A DNA stretch of 64,000 nucleotides from Microbacterium oryzae (GTDB taxonomy: Bacteria > Actinomycetota > Actinomycetes > Actinomycetales > Microbacteriaceae). A program made the translations under genes and the position numbers. How positions within the stretch are numbered: position 1 is the first letter of the stretch; the number at the start of each line of letters is the position of its first letter. Location: NCBI RefSeq assembly GCF_009735645.1, contig NZ_CP032550.1, positions 248,001-312,000 of the forward strand. Reading direction: 5' to 3'. The notes beneath the pieces are model-generated. The model had not been told where the DNA came from and ran no database searches. It saw only the letters and a program-made list of their open reading frames with translations. Of the stretch, positions 8,746 through 18,375 are shown one piece after another.

Positions 8746-8919
8746 TAGCATGGACGACGACCTCGGCGAGGGAATCTGCCGCGTGCGCGCGGCGGCATCC
8801 GTGATCGACGCGGTGATGCGGGCCCCATGCCCTCCTCACGCGCAGCGTTCGAGCCGAGGGTTTCCCACCAGAACTTCATGCGGCTCCGCTCGGCCGCGTG
8901 TCCCACGAGGAGCAGACAC
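8746..8919 (+). promoter_or_regulatory. rplY promoter and long untranslated leader
   Basis: TAGCAT at 8746-8751 is a good -10. Transcription would leave a leader of about 160 bases before the rplY ATG, with no credible small gene. The leader has GC-rich self-complementary stretches such as the arms around 8778-8800. It may carry a ribosomal-protein type control, but I recognise no known leader motif. The 207-base gap holds nothing else. Confidence 0.45.
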
Positions 8920-9504
8920 ATGGCTGACCAGAACAAGCTCGCGGCTGAGATCCGCACCGAGTTCGGCAAGGGCTTCGCCCGCCGCCTCCGCGCCGCCGGC
9001 AAGATCCCCGCCGTCCTGTACGGACACGGCACCGAGCCCGTGCACGTGGCGCTGCCCGGTCACGAGACCGCGCTCATCGTCCGTCACGCCAACGCGCTCT
9101 TCCAGCTCGACATCGAGGGCCGTGCCGAGCTCGCCGTCGTCAAGGACGTGCAGCGCGACCCGGTGCGCCAGATCATCGAGCACATCGACCTCCTCGTCGT
9201 GAAGCAGGGCGAGAAGATCTCCGTCGAGATCCCCGTGACCGTGACCGGCGAGTCGTTCCCGGGCACGATCGTGAACCTCGAGACCACGACGCTCAAGCTC
9301 GAGGTCTCGGCGACCGAGATCCCCGAGCACATCGAGGTCTCCGTCGAGGGCCTCCAGGACGGCACGGTCATCACCGCCGGCGAGATCGCCCTCCCCGCCG
9401 GCGCCGTGCTCGCCGACGACGAGAGCCTGCAGATCGTCGGCATCCTCACGCCGCGCGGCACCGCCGAGGACGACGCGGCCGACGCCGCCGCTGCCGCCGA
9501 GTAA
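8920..9504 (+). CDS. rplY: Ribosomal protein bL25, general stress protein Ctc form
   Basis: A 194-residue 5S rRNA-binding protein of the two-domain Ctc/TL5 type. The N-terminal domain begins LAAEIRTEFGKGFARRLR and contains IPAVLYGHG; the C-terminal beta domain runs from about residue 100 to an acidic Ala/Asp/Glu tail. The ATG at 8920 has ACGAGGAG upstream and was preferred over an in-frame ATG at 8827 whose extension shows no family similarity. It is next to pth, the common actinobacterial pairing, but a strong hairpin separates them. Confidence 0.95.
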   Translation: MADQNKLAAEIRTEFGKGFARRLRAAGKIPAVLYGHGTEPVHVALPGHETALIVRHANALFQLDIEGRAELAVVKDVQRDPVRQIIEHIDLLVVKQGEKISVEIPVTVTGESFPGTIVNLETTTLKLEVSATEIPEHIEVSVEGLQDGTVITAGEIALPAGAVLADDESLQIVGILTPRGTAEDDAADAAAAAE

Positions 9505-9519
9505 CACCGGTTTCACTTC

Positions 9520-9556
9520 ACACGAGGGGACGCGACCTGGTCGCGTCCCCTCGTGT
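9520..9556 (+). terminator. rplY terminator
   Basis: A perfect 18-bp stem, ACACGAGGGGACGCGACC and its complement, with a one-base loop and no U-run, starts 16 bases after the rplY stop. Confidence 0.8.
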
Positions 9557-9575
9557 CGTCTGCAGGAGGAAGAGG

Positions 9576-10160
9576 ATGGCCGACACCTGGCTGATCATCG
9601 GGCTGGGAAACCCCGGCCCGCGCTACGAGCAGACCCGGCACAACGTCGGGCAGATGGTCGTCGACGAGCTGGCCTCGCGTCGCTCCGCCGCATTCCGCCA
9701 GCACAAGGCGAACGCGCGCGTCGCCGAGGCCTGGCTGCGCCCCGGTGCGGCCAAGCTCGTCCTCGCGAAGCCCAACACCTTCATGAACGTCTCGGGTGGG
9801 CCGGCTGCGAACCTCGCCAAGTTCTACGGCCTCGGCGCGGACCGCGTCGTCGTCGTGCACGACGAGCTCGACATTCCGTTCGACACGATCAAGCTGAAGA
9901 CCGGCGGCGGGCACGGCGGTCACAACGGCGTCCGCGACGTCGCGAAGGCGCTCGGCACGCCCGACTTCGCCCGCGTGCGCGTGGGGATCGGGCGTCCCCC
10001 CGGACGACAGGACCCGGCGGACTGGGTGCTCGACGCCTTCGGCGCGACCGAGCGCAAGACGCTGCCGATCCTCGTGGGCGACGCGGCGGACGCTGTCGAG
10101 CACCTCGCGGAGGAGGGGCTCGTCGCCGCCCAGCAGCGCTTCCACGCGCCGCGCCCGTGA
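9576..10160 (+). CDS. pth: Peptidyl-tRNA hydrolase
   Basis: A 194-residue enzyme that cleaves peptidyl-tRNA released from stalled ribosomes. The family residues are visible: N12 and H22 in GNPGPRYEQTRHNVG, N71 in FMNVSGG, D96 in VVHDELD and N117 in GHNGVRD. Length and motif order are standard. The ATG follows AGGAGGAAGAGG. It lies 20 bases after the rplY hairpin, so it depends on read-through or a promoter within that hairpin region. Confidence 0.97.
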   Translation: MADTWLIIGLGNPGPRYEQTRHNVGQMVVDELASRRSAAFRQHKANARVAEAWLRPGAAKLVLAKPNTFMNVSGGPAANLAKFYGLGADRVVVVHDELDIPFDTIKLKTGGGHGGHNGVRDVAKALGTPDFARVRVGIGRPPGRQDPADWVLDAFGATERKTLPILVGDAADAVEHLAEEGLVAAQQRFHAPRP

Positions 10161-10173
10161 GGACAGCGGCAAG

Positions 10174-10179
10174 TAGACT
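10174..10179 (+). promoter_or_regulatory. Leaderless -10 (TAGACT) of mfd
   Basis: TAGACT ends six bases before the GTG at 10186. No ribosome-binding site is present, which supports this GTG as both transcription and translation start. Confidence 0.65.
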
Positions 10180-10185
10180 TCTGCG

Positions 10186-13100
10186 GTGACTGTTCAGGGG
10201 ATCGTAGACGCTCTGGAACAGGACGGGTCCTTCCGCGACGCGCTCGCGGCGGCCGCCGTGGACGCCGACCTCTCGCTCGTGGACGGGCTGGCCGCTCCCA
10301 TGCTCGCCGCGCTGCTCGAACGTCGACGCGCGGCAGGCCACGCTCCCGTCCTGCTCGCCCTCGCACCCACCGGCCGCCGTGCCGAGGCTCTCGGCGCCGC
10401 GCTCGCGTCGGTGATCCCGGGCGCGGAGGTGCGCGACTTCCCCGCGTGGGAGACGCTGCCGCACGAGCGCCTGAGCCCGAGTCCGGAGACCGTCGGCCGC
10501 CGACTGGAGACGCTGCGCCGCATCACGGCCGCGGCCGACCGGGAGACGCCGCTCGTGGTCACCGCGTCCATCCGCGCCGCCATCCAGCCGATCGCGCCCG
10601 GACTCGGCGACGTGCACCCGATCGAGCTGCGCGTGGGTGCGCGCGGCGATGAGCTCGAGAGCGTCGTGGAGCGCCTCGTCGAGCTCGCCTATCACCGCGT
10701 CGACATGGTGTCGCGGCGCGGCGAGTTCGCGGTGCGCGGCGGCATCCTCGACGTCTTCCCGCCCGTGGCGGACCACCCGTACCGCGTCGAGTTCTTCGGC
10801 GACGAGGTGGACCAGATCCGCGCGTTCTCGGTGGCCGACCAGCGCTCCCTGCCCGGCGAGGTGCGGGAGGTGTCGCTCGTGCCGAGCCGTGAGCTGCTCC
10901 TCACCCCCGACGTGCGCCAGCGCGCGCGCGAGCTGCAGCACGAGTACCCCGGCATCGCGCAGATGCTCGAGCGCATGGGCGAGGGCATCCCCGTCGAGGG
11001 CATGGAGTCGCTCATGCCCGTGCTCGCCGGCCCGCTCGTGGCGCTGCCGTCGTACCTGCCGCGGGGAGCGGCCGTGGCCCTCGTCGACCCCGAGCGCGCG
11101 GTGTCGCGCTCGATCACGCTGGGGGAGACCAACCGCGAGTTCCTCGAAGCCGCGTGGAACGCCGCCACCAGCGGGGGCAGCGCGCCGATCAACCTCGAGT
11201 CGGGCGACTTCCTCACCCTCGCGCAGCTGCGCGACGAGGTGCGGGAGGCGGCCGGCGTCTGGTGGACGCTCAGCCCGTTCGACTCGGGCGCCGCCGACAT
11301 CGCGGCGGAGCTCGCCGCGCTCGACGACGACGAGACGGTCGACGCCCTGCCCGACGAGGCCGACGCGCTGCGCGTCCGCGCGAGCGCCGCGCCCACCTTC
11401 CAGGGCAACGTCGAGGGGGCCACCGAGCACATCGGCGGGCTGCTGCGCGACGGATGGCGCGTGGTCGTGGCCGCGTCCGGCGCCGGCCTCGTCGAGCGCG
11501 CACGCGACGTGCTCTCCGAGCGGGGCCTCGCCGCGCGCATCGTCGACGACCTCGCGGCCGAACCCGAGGCAGGCGTCGCGACGCTCGTGCAGGCCGCGAT
11601 CGAGCGCGGGTTCGCCGTCGAGGGCGCGCGGCTCGCCGTCTTCACCGAGAACGAGTTCTACGGCCGCACGATCGGCGGCGACACCCGCACGGTCAAGAAG
11701 CTCGCGTCGCGGCGCAAGAACGTCGTCGACCCCATGCAGCTGAAGCCGGGCGAGATCGTCGTGCACGCCACGCACGGCATCGGCCGCTTCGTCGAGATGA
11801 CCCAGCGCGAGGTGTCGAGCGGCGGCCGGAACGCCACCAAGACCAAGCGCGACTACCTCGTGCTCGAGTACGCGCCGTCCAAGCGCGGCTATCCCGGCGA
11901 CAAGCTCTACGTGCCGACCGACCAGCTCGACCTCCTCTCGAAGTACGTCGGCGGCGAGGCCCCGACGCTGTCGAAGATGGGCGGCAGCGACTGGGCGCAG
12001 GCGAAGAGCCGCGCCCGGCGCGCGGTCCGCGACATCGCCGTCGAGCTCGTGAAGCTCTACTCCGCGCGGATGGCCGCGAAGGGCTACGCGTTCGGTCCGG
12101 ACACCCCGTGGCAGCGCGAGCTGGAGGAGGCCTTCCCGTTCGCCGAGACGGCCGACCAGCTGCAGACGATCGAGGAGGTCAAGCGCGACATGGAGCGTCC
12201 GGTCCCCATGGACCGCCTCCTCTCCGGCGACGTCGGCTTCGGCAAGACCGAGGTCGCCGTGCGCGCCGCGTTCAAGGCCATTCAGGACGGCAAGCAGGTC
12301 GCGATGCTCGTGCCGACGACCCTGCTCGTCAAGCAGCACCTGGAGACCTTCCAGGATCGCTTCGCCGGCTTCCCCGTGCAGGTGCGCGCCCTCTCGCGCT
12401 TCCAGACGGACAAGGAGGCCAGGGAGACCCTGCAGGGCCTCGTCGACGGCTCGGTCGACATGGTCATCGGCACGCACCGCATCCTCACCGAGCAGGTCGT
12501 GTTCAAGGACCTCGGCCTCCTCATCGTCGACGAGGAGCAGCGCTTCGGCGTCGAGCACAAGGACGCGCTGAAGAAGCTGAAGACCAACGTCGACATCCTC
12601 GCCATGAGCGCCACGCCCATCCCGCGTACGCTCGAGATGGCGGTCACCGGCATCCGCGAGATGTCGACCCTGGCGACCCCGCCCGAGGACCGCCATCCGA
12701 TCCTGTCGTACGTCGGACCGCACAACGACAAGCAGATCGCCGCGGCCATCCGCCGGGAGATGCTGCGCGAGGGACAGGTGTTCTTCGTGCACAACCGGGT
12801 CACGACCATCCAGAAGGTGGCCGCGCACCTCGCCGAGCTCGTGCCCGACGCGCGCATCGCCGTCGCGCACGGCAAGATGAGCGAGAAGCAGCTCGAGCAG
12901 GTCGTCGACGATTTCTGGGAGCGGAAGTTCGACGTGCTCGTCTGCACGACGATCATCGAGACCGGCATCGACATCGCCAACGCCAACACGATCATCATCG
13001 ACCGCGCCGACAAGTACGGCCTCGCGCAGCTGCACCAGCTGCGCGGCCGCGTCGGCCGAGGGCGCGAGCGCGCATACGCGTACCTCGTGTACGACGAGCA

Positions 13101-13824
13101 CAAGCCGCTGTCGGAGACGGCCGCCGACCGGCTCGAGACGATCGCCGTCCACAACGACCTCGGCAGCGGCATCCAGGTCGCCATGAAGGACCTGGAGCTC
13201 CGCGGGGCGGGCAACCTCCTCGGCGCCGAGCAGGCCGGGCACATCGCCGGCGTCGGCTTCGATCTCTACCTGCGCATGATCGGCGAGGCGGTGTCGGCCT
13301 TCCGCGGCGAGGAGACTGAGGGGCCCACCGAGCTGCGGCTCGAGCTGCCCGTCGAGGCGCGCCTGCCCGAGTCGTACATCGACAGCGAGCGGCTGCGCCT
13401 CGAGGCATACCAGAAGCTCTCGGCGGCGGCCTCGGCCACGGCGAAGGACGACGCCATCGACCAGGTGATCGAGGAGCTCGTCGACCGCTACGGCACGCCG
13501 CCCGCGGAGGTCGACGGTCTCGTCGCCGTTGCGCGCCTGCGACGGCGCGCCGCCCAGGCCGGGCTCGCCGACGTCGTGGCGATGGGCCGCAACCTCCGCG
13601 TCGCGCCCGCGCACCTCCCCGACTCCATGAAGGTGCGCCTGCAGCGTCTGCACCCGGGCGCGAAGATCCTCAGCGGCGGCGAGGCGATGGTGGTGCCGCT
13701 GCCGCAGGCCGACGGCGAGCCGCTCGGCGACGCCGACCTCATCGCGTGGGTCGCGCAGCTGCTGGACGCGCTCTTCCCGCTGCCCCAGCGGGACGACGCG
13801 CCTGCCGAGAAGGAGGACGCGTGA
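10186..13824 (+). CDS. mfd: Transcription-repair coupling factor
   Basis: A 1212-residue ATP-dependent translocase that removes RNA polymerase stalled at lesions and recruits UvrA. The UvrB-like N-terminal module, RNA-polymerase interaction domain and RecG-like motor are in the usual order. Walker A GDVGFGKTE is near residue 682 and the DEEQRFGVEH box near 781. The C-terminal TRCF domain is complete. The stop overlaps the nhaA GTG (GTGA), so both genes form an operon. Confidence 0.97.
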   Translation: MTVQGIVDALEQDGSFRDALAAAAVDADLSLVDGLAAPMLAALLERRRAAGHAPVLLALAPTGRRAEALGAALASVIPGAEVRDFPAWETLPHERLSPSPETVGRRLETLRRITAAADRETPLVVTASIRAAIQPIAPGLGDVHPIELRVGARGDELESVVERLVELAYHRVDMVSRRGEFAVRGGILDVFPPVADHPYRVEFFGDEVDQIRAFSVADQRSLPGEVREVSLVPSRELLLTPDVRQRARELQHEYPGIAQMLERMGEGIPVEGMESLMPVLAGPLVALPSYLPRGAAVALVDPERAVSRSITLGETNREFLEAAWNAATSGGSAPINLESGDFLTLAQLRDEVREAAGVWWTLSPFDSGAADIAAELAALDDDETVDALPDEADALRVRASAAPTFQGNVEGATEHIGGLLRDGWRVVVAASGAGLVERARDVLSERGLAARIVDDLAAEPEAGVATLVQAAIERGFAVEGARLAVFTENEFYGRTIGGDTRTVKKLASRRKNVVDPMQLKPGEIVVHATHGIGRFVEMTQREVSSGGRNATKTKRDYLVLEYAPSKRGYPGDKLYVPTDQLDLLSKYVGGEAPTLSKMGGSDWAQAKSRARRAVRDIAVELVKLYSARMAAKGYAFGPDTPWQRELEEAFPFAETADQLQTIEEVKRDMERPVPMDRLLSGDVGFGKTEVAVRAAFKAIQDGKQVAMLVPTTLLVKQHLETFQDRFAGFPVQVRALSRFQTDKEARETLQGLVDGSVDMVIGTHRILTEQVVFKDLGLLIVDEEQRFGVEHKDALKKLKTNVDILAMSATPIPRTLEMAVTGIREMSTLATPPEDRHPILSYVGPHNDKQIAAAIRREMLREGQVFFVHNRVTTIQKVAAHLAELVPDARIAVAHGKMSEKQLEQVVDDFWERKFDVLVCTTIIETGIDIANANTIIIDRADKYGLAQLHQLRGRVGRGRERAYAYLVYDEHKPLSETAADRLETIAVHNDLGSGIQVAMKDLELRGAGNLLGAEQAGHIAGVGFDLYLRMIGEAVSAFRGEETEGPTELRLELPVEARLPESYIDSERLRLEAYQKLSAAASATAKDDAIDQVIEELVDRYGTPPAEVDGLVAVARLRRRAAQAGLADVVAMGRNLRVAPAHLPDSMKVRLQRLHPGAKILSGGEAMVVPLPQADGEPLGDADLIAWVAQLLDALFPLPQRDDAPAEKEDA

Positions 13825-14981
13825 TCAGGCTCCTGCGCGCGGAGCGCTTCCCCGCCTTCCTCCTCCTCGGGGCGGCCGTGCTCGGCCTCATCGTGGCCAA
13901 CAGCCCGGTCGGCGGCGCGGTCCTCGACTTCAGCCACATCGAGCTCGCCGTCCCCGGCACGCCCCTCGACCTCTCCATCGCGCACTGGGTCGCCGACCTC
14001 CTCCTGGCGGTGTTCTTCTTCGGCGTCGCCGTCGAGCTGCAGTTCGAGCTCACCCGCGGTCAGCTGAACACGCTCGGCAAGGCGCTGAAGCCCGCCATCG
14101 GCGCCGCGGGCGGAGTGCTCGTGCCGATCGGGATCTACCTCGTCGTCGCGTGGGACCCGGCGACCCGCGACGGCTGGCCCATCCCGACCGCCACCGACAT
14201 CGCCTTCGCGCTGGGCGTGCTGGCGATGTTCGGCAAGGGGCTGCCGTCGAAGGTCCGGGTGTTCCTCCTCGCGCTCGCCATCATCGACGACATCGTCGGC
14301 ATCGTGTTCATCGCGGTGCTGTTCGCCACCGACGTCGACCTGGCGAGCCTCGTGGTCGGCGTCGTGCTCATCGCGGTGTTCGCCCTCCTCAGCCGGCTGG
14401 TCTCCGAGGGCAACCGCGTCGTGCTGGTGCCGCTCATGATCGTGCTGGCGCTGGTGGCGTGGGCGTTCGTCTACAGCTCGGGCATCCACGCGACGATCGC
14501 CGGCGTGCTCCTCGGCCTCGCCATCCGGCAGGGGGAGGGGATGCGGGCACGGCACGTCCTGGAGCCGTGGATCAACGGCCTCATCCTGCCGATCTTCGCG
14601 TTCTTCTCCGCGCTCGTGGTCATCCCGCAGGTGTCGCCGAGCGAGCTCTCGCCCGCGCTCTGGGCCATCCTCATCGCCCTCCCCGTGGGCAAGATCATCG
14701 GCATCACCCTCTTCGGCAGCATCGCGATGGCCGTGCGCCCGAAGGGCACGCCGCCCGAGATCCGCCTGCCCGATCTCATCGCCGCCGGCGCCCTCGGCGG
14801 CATCGGCTTCACGGTGTCGCTGCTGCTGTCGTCGCTGGCGTTCGCCGACGACGGGGTGCTGCGCGACGAGGCGACGCTCGGCGTGCTGGGCGGGTCGACG
14901 ATCGCTCTCGCGCTGTCGGGCGTGCTCGTCTCGCTTCGGGCGCGGCACTACCGGCGGCTGGCCGTAGCGGAGACGGTCTGA
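13821..14981 (+). CDS. nhaA: Na+/H+ antiporter NhaA
   Basis: A 386-residue polytopic membrane protein of the NhaA family. The transport-site aspartates are the adjacent D156-D157 in LAIIDDIVGIV, and PTATDIAFALGVL is the conserved preceding helix. About eleven to twelve hydrophobic segments fit the fold. The GTG start overlaps the mfd stop in GTGA, which rejects a longer frame inside mfd. It should export Na+ in exchange for H+. The coupling to mfd is a genomic convenience rather than an obvious functional link. Confidence 0.93.
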   Translation: MIRLLRAERFPAFLLLGAAVLGLIVANSPVGGAVLDFSHIELAVPGTPLDLSIAHWVADLLLAVFFFGVAVELQFELTRGQLNTLGKALKPAIGAAGGVLVPIGIYLVVAWDPATRDGWPIPTATDIAFALGVLAMFGKGLPSKVRVFLLALAIIDDIVGIVFIAVLFATDVDLASLVVGVVLIAVFALLSRLVSEGNRVVLVPLMIVLALVAWAFVYSSGIHATIAGVLLGLAIRQGEGMRARHVLEPWINGLILPIFAFFSALVVIPQVSPSELSPALWAILIALPVGKIIGITLFGSIAMAVRPKGTPPEIRLPDLIAAGALGGIGFTVSLLLSSLAFADDGVLRDEATLGVLGGSTIALALSGVLVSLRARHYRRLAVAETV

Positions 14982-15014
14982 GCCCTGTGCGGACCGGTGG
15001 GGCAGGATGGTCGG

Positions 15015-15719
15015 ATGAGCGATCCCGGGGATGAGCTGAAGCGCGCGGCGGACGTCATGCGGCAGGTGCACGAGCGCTGCGTGTGGACGCAGGCGATGAC
15101 GCACGAGGAGCTCGTGCCGTACCTCGTGGAGGAGTCCGCCGAGCTCGTCGACGCCGTGGAGACCGGGGATCGGGCGGGGCTCCGCGAGGAGCTGGGCGAT
15201 CTGCTCTGGCAGGTGCTGTTCCACGCCGAGATCGCCGCGCACGACGATGCCGACCCCTTCGACGTCGACGACGTGGCCCGCGACCTCGCCGAGAAGATGA
15301 CGCGCCGCCATCCGCACGTGTTCGCCGGCGAGACCGCCGAGACCCCGGAGCGGGTGCTCGAGCTGTGGAACACGGCGAAGGCCGCCGAGAAGCGCCAGCG
15401 CACGAGCGTGCTGGACGGGGTCTCGCACGCGATGCCGTCGCTCGCCCTTGCGCAGAAGGTGCTGGGCAAGGGCGCGCAGGTGGGCGTCGGGCTCGAGCTC
15501 GTCGAGGCGGTGGCGGCGGCCGAGGCCATCGCCGCCGACGATCCCGACGTGCTGCCGGAGAGCGAGGAGGAGCTGGGGGAGACGCTCCTCGGCCTCGTCG
15601 CCGTCGCCCGCGCCAAGGGGTGGGACGCCGAGCGCGCGCTCCGCAGCGCCGTGCGCGCGCTCGAGACGGACATCCGCGGCGCCGAGCAGGACGCCGAGCC
15701 GGACCCGTTCGGCCGATAG
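15015..15719 (+). CDS. mazG: Nucleoside triphosphate pyrophosphohydrolase MazG
   Basis: A 234-residue all-alpha NTP pyrophosphatase with tandem MazG cores. VEESAELVDAV and EELGDLLWQVLFHAEIA carry the metal-binding ExxE/ExxD acidic residues, and a more divergent second domain starts near residue 140. It hydrolyses non-canonical or excess NTPs. The ATG at 15015 lies six bases after CAGGAT, matching the window's leaderless pattern. It precedes hisS by 17 bases. Confidence 0.92.
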   Translation: MSDPGDELKRAADVMRQVHERCVWTQAMTHEELVPYLVEESAELVDAVETGDRAGLREELGDLLWQVLFHAEIAAHDDADPFDVDDVARDLAEKMTRRHPHVFAGETAETPERVLELWNTAKAAEKRQRTSVLDGVSHAMPSLALAQKVLGKGAQVGVGLELVEAVAAAEAIAADDPDVLPESEEELGETLLGLVAVARAKGWDAERALRSAVRALETDIRGAEQDAEPDPFGR

Positions 15720-15736
15720 GGGAGAATGGGAGCGCT

Positions 15737-17032
15737 ATGGCTTCCGTGAATCCGCCGCGCGGCATGCGCGACTTCCTCCCCGCTGACAAGGCCCGTCGCG
15801 AGCGCGTGCTCGCCGTCATCCGCGAGCGCTACCGCGCCCACGGGTTCGACGAGATCGAGACGCCCGTCGTGGAGGAGTACGACCGTCTGCACGCGGGGGT
15901 CGGCGGCGACAACGAGAAGCTCGCCTTCAACATCCTGCGTCGCGGGCTCGATGCCGACGCCGTGCGCGCGGCCGCGGACGACCAGGCGCAGCTGAGCGAC
16001 CTCGGGCTCCGCTACGACCTCACGGTGCCGCTCGCGCGCTTCTACGCCAGCCACCGCGGAGAGCTCCCGACGGTGTTCCGCTCCGTGCAGATCGCGCCGG
16101 TGTGGCGCGCCGAGCGCCCGCAGAAGGGGCGCTACCGCCAGTTCGTGCAGTGCGACATCGACATCATGGGCGACGCCAGCGCGCGCGCGGAGGCGGAGCT
16201 CATCGCCGCGACGCTCGACGCCCTCGACGCTCTCGGGCTCGAAGGCGCCACGGTGCGCATCAACGACCGCCGGGCGCTGGATGGCATGCTCGACGTCTTC
16301 GGCTTCCCCGCCGACGAGCGCCCCGGTGTGCTCATCACGATCGACAAGCTCGACAAGGTCGGCGCCGAGGGCGTCGTGGCCGAGCTGCGCGAGCGCGAGG
16401 CGACCGCGAGTGCCGTCGACGCGCTGGAGGCGTTCCTCACCCGCCCGCAGACGCGGGAGTTCCTGCCGTTCGGCGAGGGCCAGATCCGCAAGGCGCTGCC
16501 TGAGGGCGTCGGCGAGGAGGTCGTCGCGCACCTCGTCGGCATCGGCGAGGCGGTGGGCGCCGCGCGCGGGGCGGACTCGGTCGGCGCCGAGCTGCCGCTG
16601 CAGTTCGACCCGTTCCTCGTTCGCGGCATGGGCTACTACACCGGCACCATCTTCGAGATCGCGCACCCGTCGGTGTCGTACTCGCTGGGCGGCGGCGGGC
16701 GCTACGACGGCATGATCGGCCGCTTCCTCGGTCAGGATGTGCCGGCCGTCGGCTTCTCGATCGGCTTCGAGCGCATCGTCGACCTCGTCGCGCTCGCCGA
16801 GGGATCTGCCGCCGAGGCGGTCGTCCTCGTGCACGACCGCGACGTGCCCGACGCCGAGCTCCTGGCCCTCAAGGCCGCGCTCATCGCCGAGGGGTCGCGC
16901 GTGCGGCTCGAACGGCGGACGAAGAACCTCAAGGCGCTGCTCGAGCGGGCGACGGCCGACGGGTACACCGCGTTCGCGACCGTATCCGCGGGCGTCGAGC
17001 GCGCCGACCTCGAGCTGAAGCCGCTCGGCTGA
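15737..17032 (+). CDS. hisS: Histidyl-tRNA synthetase
   Basis: A 431-residue class II synthetase charging tRNA-His. Motif 2 lies around VWRAERPQKGRYRQF, the histidine-binding loop is RGMGYYTGTIFEI and motif 3 is GGGRYDGMIGRF. The C-terminal anticodon-binding domain begins near residue 345. This is the short single-core form. The ATG has GGGAG nearby and a GAGAAT hexamer nine bases upstream, so the initiation mode is ambiguous. It is probably co-transcribed with mazG. Confidence 0.96.
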   Translation: MASVNPPRGMRDFLPADKARRERVLAVIRERYRAHGFDEIETPVVEEYDRLHAGVGGDNEKLAFNILRRGLDADAVRAAADDQAQLSDLGLRYDLTVPLARFYASHRGELPTVFRSVQIAPVWRAERPQKGRYRQFVQCDIDIMGDASARAEAELIAATLDALDALGLEGATVRINDRRALDGMLDVFGFPADERPGVLITIDKLDKVGAEGVVAELREREATASAVDALEAFLTRPQTREFLPFGEGQIRKALPEGVGEEVVAHLVGIGEAVGAARGADSVGAELPLQFDPFLVRGMGYYTGTIFEIAHPSVSYSLGGGGRYDGMIGRFLGQDVPAVGFSIGFERIVDLVALAEGSAAEAVVLVHDRDVPDAELLALKAALIAEGSRVRLERRTKNLKALLERATADGYTAFATVSAGVERADLELKPLG

Positions 17033-17046
17033 CCGCCCCGCGCGGC

Positions 17047-17085
17047 GTGGGACACGGCTCGCGCGGGCGGGCCTTCGTGTCTCAC
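17047..17085. terminator. Weak hairpin between hisS and the permease
   Basis: GTGGGACACG pairs with CGTGTCTCAC with one G-U pair and a 19-base GC-rich loop. It overlaps the permease stop. The loop is long, so the assignment is tentative. Confidence 0.35.
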
Positions 17086-18326
17086 TCCGCGCGGCGCTCG
17101 ATCACGAGCCGGACGGCGCGATAGACGACGCCGACCGCCACCACGACGACGCCGCCCACGACGCTCTGCCACGGCAGGGCGAGGGCGAGCGCGACGCAGC
17201 CGGCCGCGCCGACGACCTGCAGCCAGCGCGGGTAGCGGCGGACGGCCTCGCCCTGCCGCCACGCGGCGAGGTTCGCCACGAGGTAGTACAGCAGCACGCC
17301 GAAGGACGAGAACCCGATCGCGCCGCGGAGGTCCGCGAACGCGACGATCGCGATGACGGCGAGGGCGAGGGCGATCTCCGCGCGGTGCGGCACATGGCGG
17401 CGGGGGTGAACGGCCGCGAGGAACCGCGGCAGGTCGTCCTCCCGCGCCATCGCGAGGGCGGTGCGGCCGATGCCGGCGATGAGGGCCAGCAGCGCGCCGA
17501 GCGCGGCCGCCGCCGCCCCCACGCGCACCACGGGCTCCGCCCATCCCCATCCGGCCGCCGACACGGCGTCCGCCAGCGGGGCGGCCGAGCGCGCGGCGCC
17601 CTCGGGGCCCAGCGCATGCAGCACGGCGAGCCCGACGACCGCGTAGACGACGATCGCGAGACCGAGCGCCAGCGGGATGGCGCGGGGGATCGTGCGCGCC
17701 GGGTCGCGGACCTCCTCGCCGAGCGTCGCGATGCGGGCGTACCCGGCGAACGCGAAGAAGAGCAGCCCGGCCGCCTGCAGCACGCCGTGCGCGTCGAACG
17801 CCGTCGCCGCGAGCGGAGCGGCCGTCGGCGCCGCGAACCCCGCGGCCGCTCCGACGGCCAGGCACGCGAGGACGATCACCACGATGACCTGGGTGGCGAG
17901 CGCCGTGCGCGTGATGCCGAGCAGGTTCACCCCCGCCAGAAGCGCGACGGCGAGGATGGCGACGGGGCGCTCCCATCCGGGAGGAGCGACGTATGCGGCG
18001 AAGGCGAGCGCCATCGCCGCGCAGCTCGCGGTCTTCCCGATGACGAAGCACCAGCCCGCGAGATACCCCCACCACGCGCCCAGCTCCGCCCGCCCGTACG
18101 CGTACGCGCCGCCGGCGACGGGATGCACTGCGGCGAGCTGCGCCGAGGACGTCGCGTTGCCGAAGGCCACCACCGCCGCGATCGCGAGTCCGACCAGCAG
18201 CCATGACCCCGCCGCCGCGGCGGCGGGCGCGAAGACGACGAACACGCCCGCGCCGATCATGGAGCCGAGGCCGATGGCGACCGCGTCGCCGAGGCCGAGT
18301 CTGCGCGCGAGCGCGGGTGTCGTCAT
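17082..18326 (-). CDS. APC-family amino acid permease
   Basis: A 414-residue transporter with about twelve helices. The N-terminal signature IGLGSMIGAGVFVVF is the substrate-binding TM1 of the amino acid-polyamine-organocation family, and FAFAGYARIATLGEEV corresponds to TM6. The substrate is not identifiable. The ATG lies seven bases after a near-consensus TATACT, so it should be leaderless. It diverges from a GntR regulator across 75 bases, which makes shared control possible. Confidence 0.88.
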   Translation of the reverse strand: MTTPALARRLGLGDAVAIGLGSMIGAGVFVVFAPAAAAAGSWLLVGLAIAAVVAFGNATSSAQLAAVHPVAGGAYAYGRAELGAWWGYLAGWCFVIGKTASCAAMALAFAAYVAPPGWERPVAILAVALLAGVNLLGITRTALATQVIVVIVLACLAVGAAAGFAAPTAAPLAATAFDAHGVLQAAGLLFFAFAGYARIATLGEEVRDPARTIPRAIPLALGLAIVVYAVVGLAVLHALGPEGAARSAAPLADAVSAAGWGWAEPVVRVGAAAAALGALLALIAGIGRTALAMAREDDLPRFLAAVHPRRHVPHRAEIALALAVIAIVAFADLRGAIGFSSFGVLLYYLVANLAAWRQGEAVRRYPRWLQVVGAAGCVALALALPWQSVVGGVVVVAVGVVYRAVRLVIERRAE

Positions 18327-18333
18327 GGGCGGG

Positions 18334-18339
18334 AGTATA
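18334..18339 (-). promoter_or_regulatory. Leaderless -10 (TATACT) of the amino acid permease
   Basis: On the minus strand TATACT ends seven bases before the permease ATG. It is the best -10 match seen in the window. Confidence 0.65.
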
Positions 18340-18375
18340 GGGCGGCCGGATGGCGCAGCGGAGTCTCGCGAATAT

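Noticed and set aside
9889..13653. A 1254-codon open frame antisense to mfd
   Set aside because: It mirrors mfd codon structure in GC-rich DNA, has no family motifs and no ribosome site. Mfd is unambiguous on the other strand.
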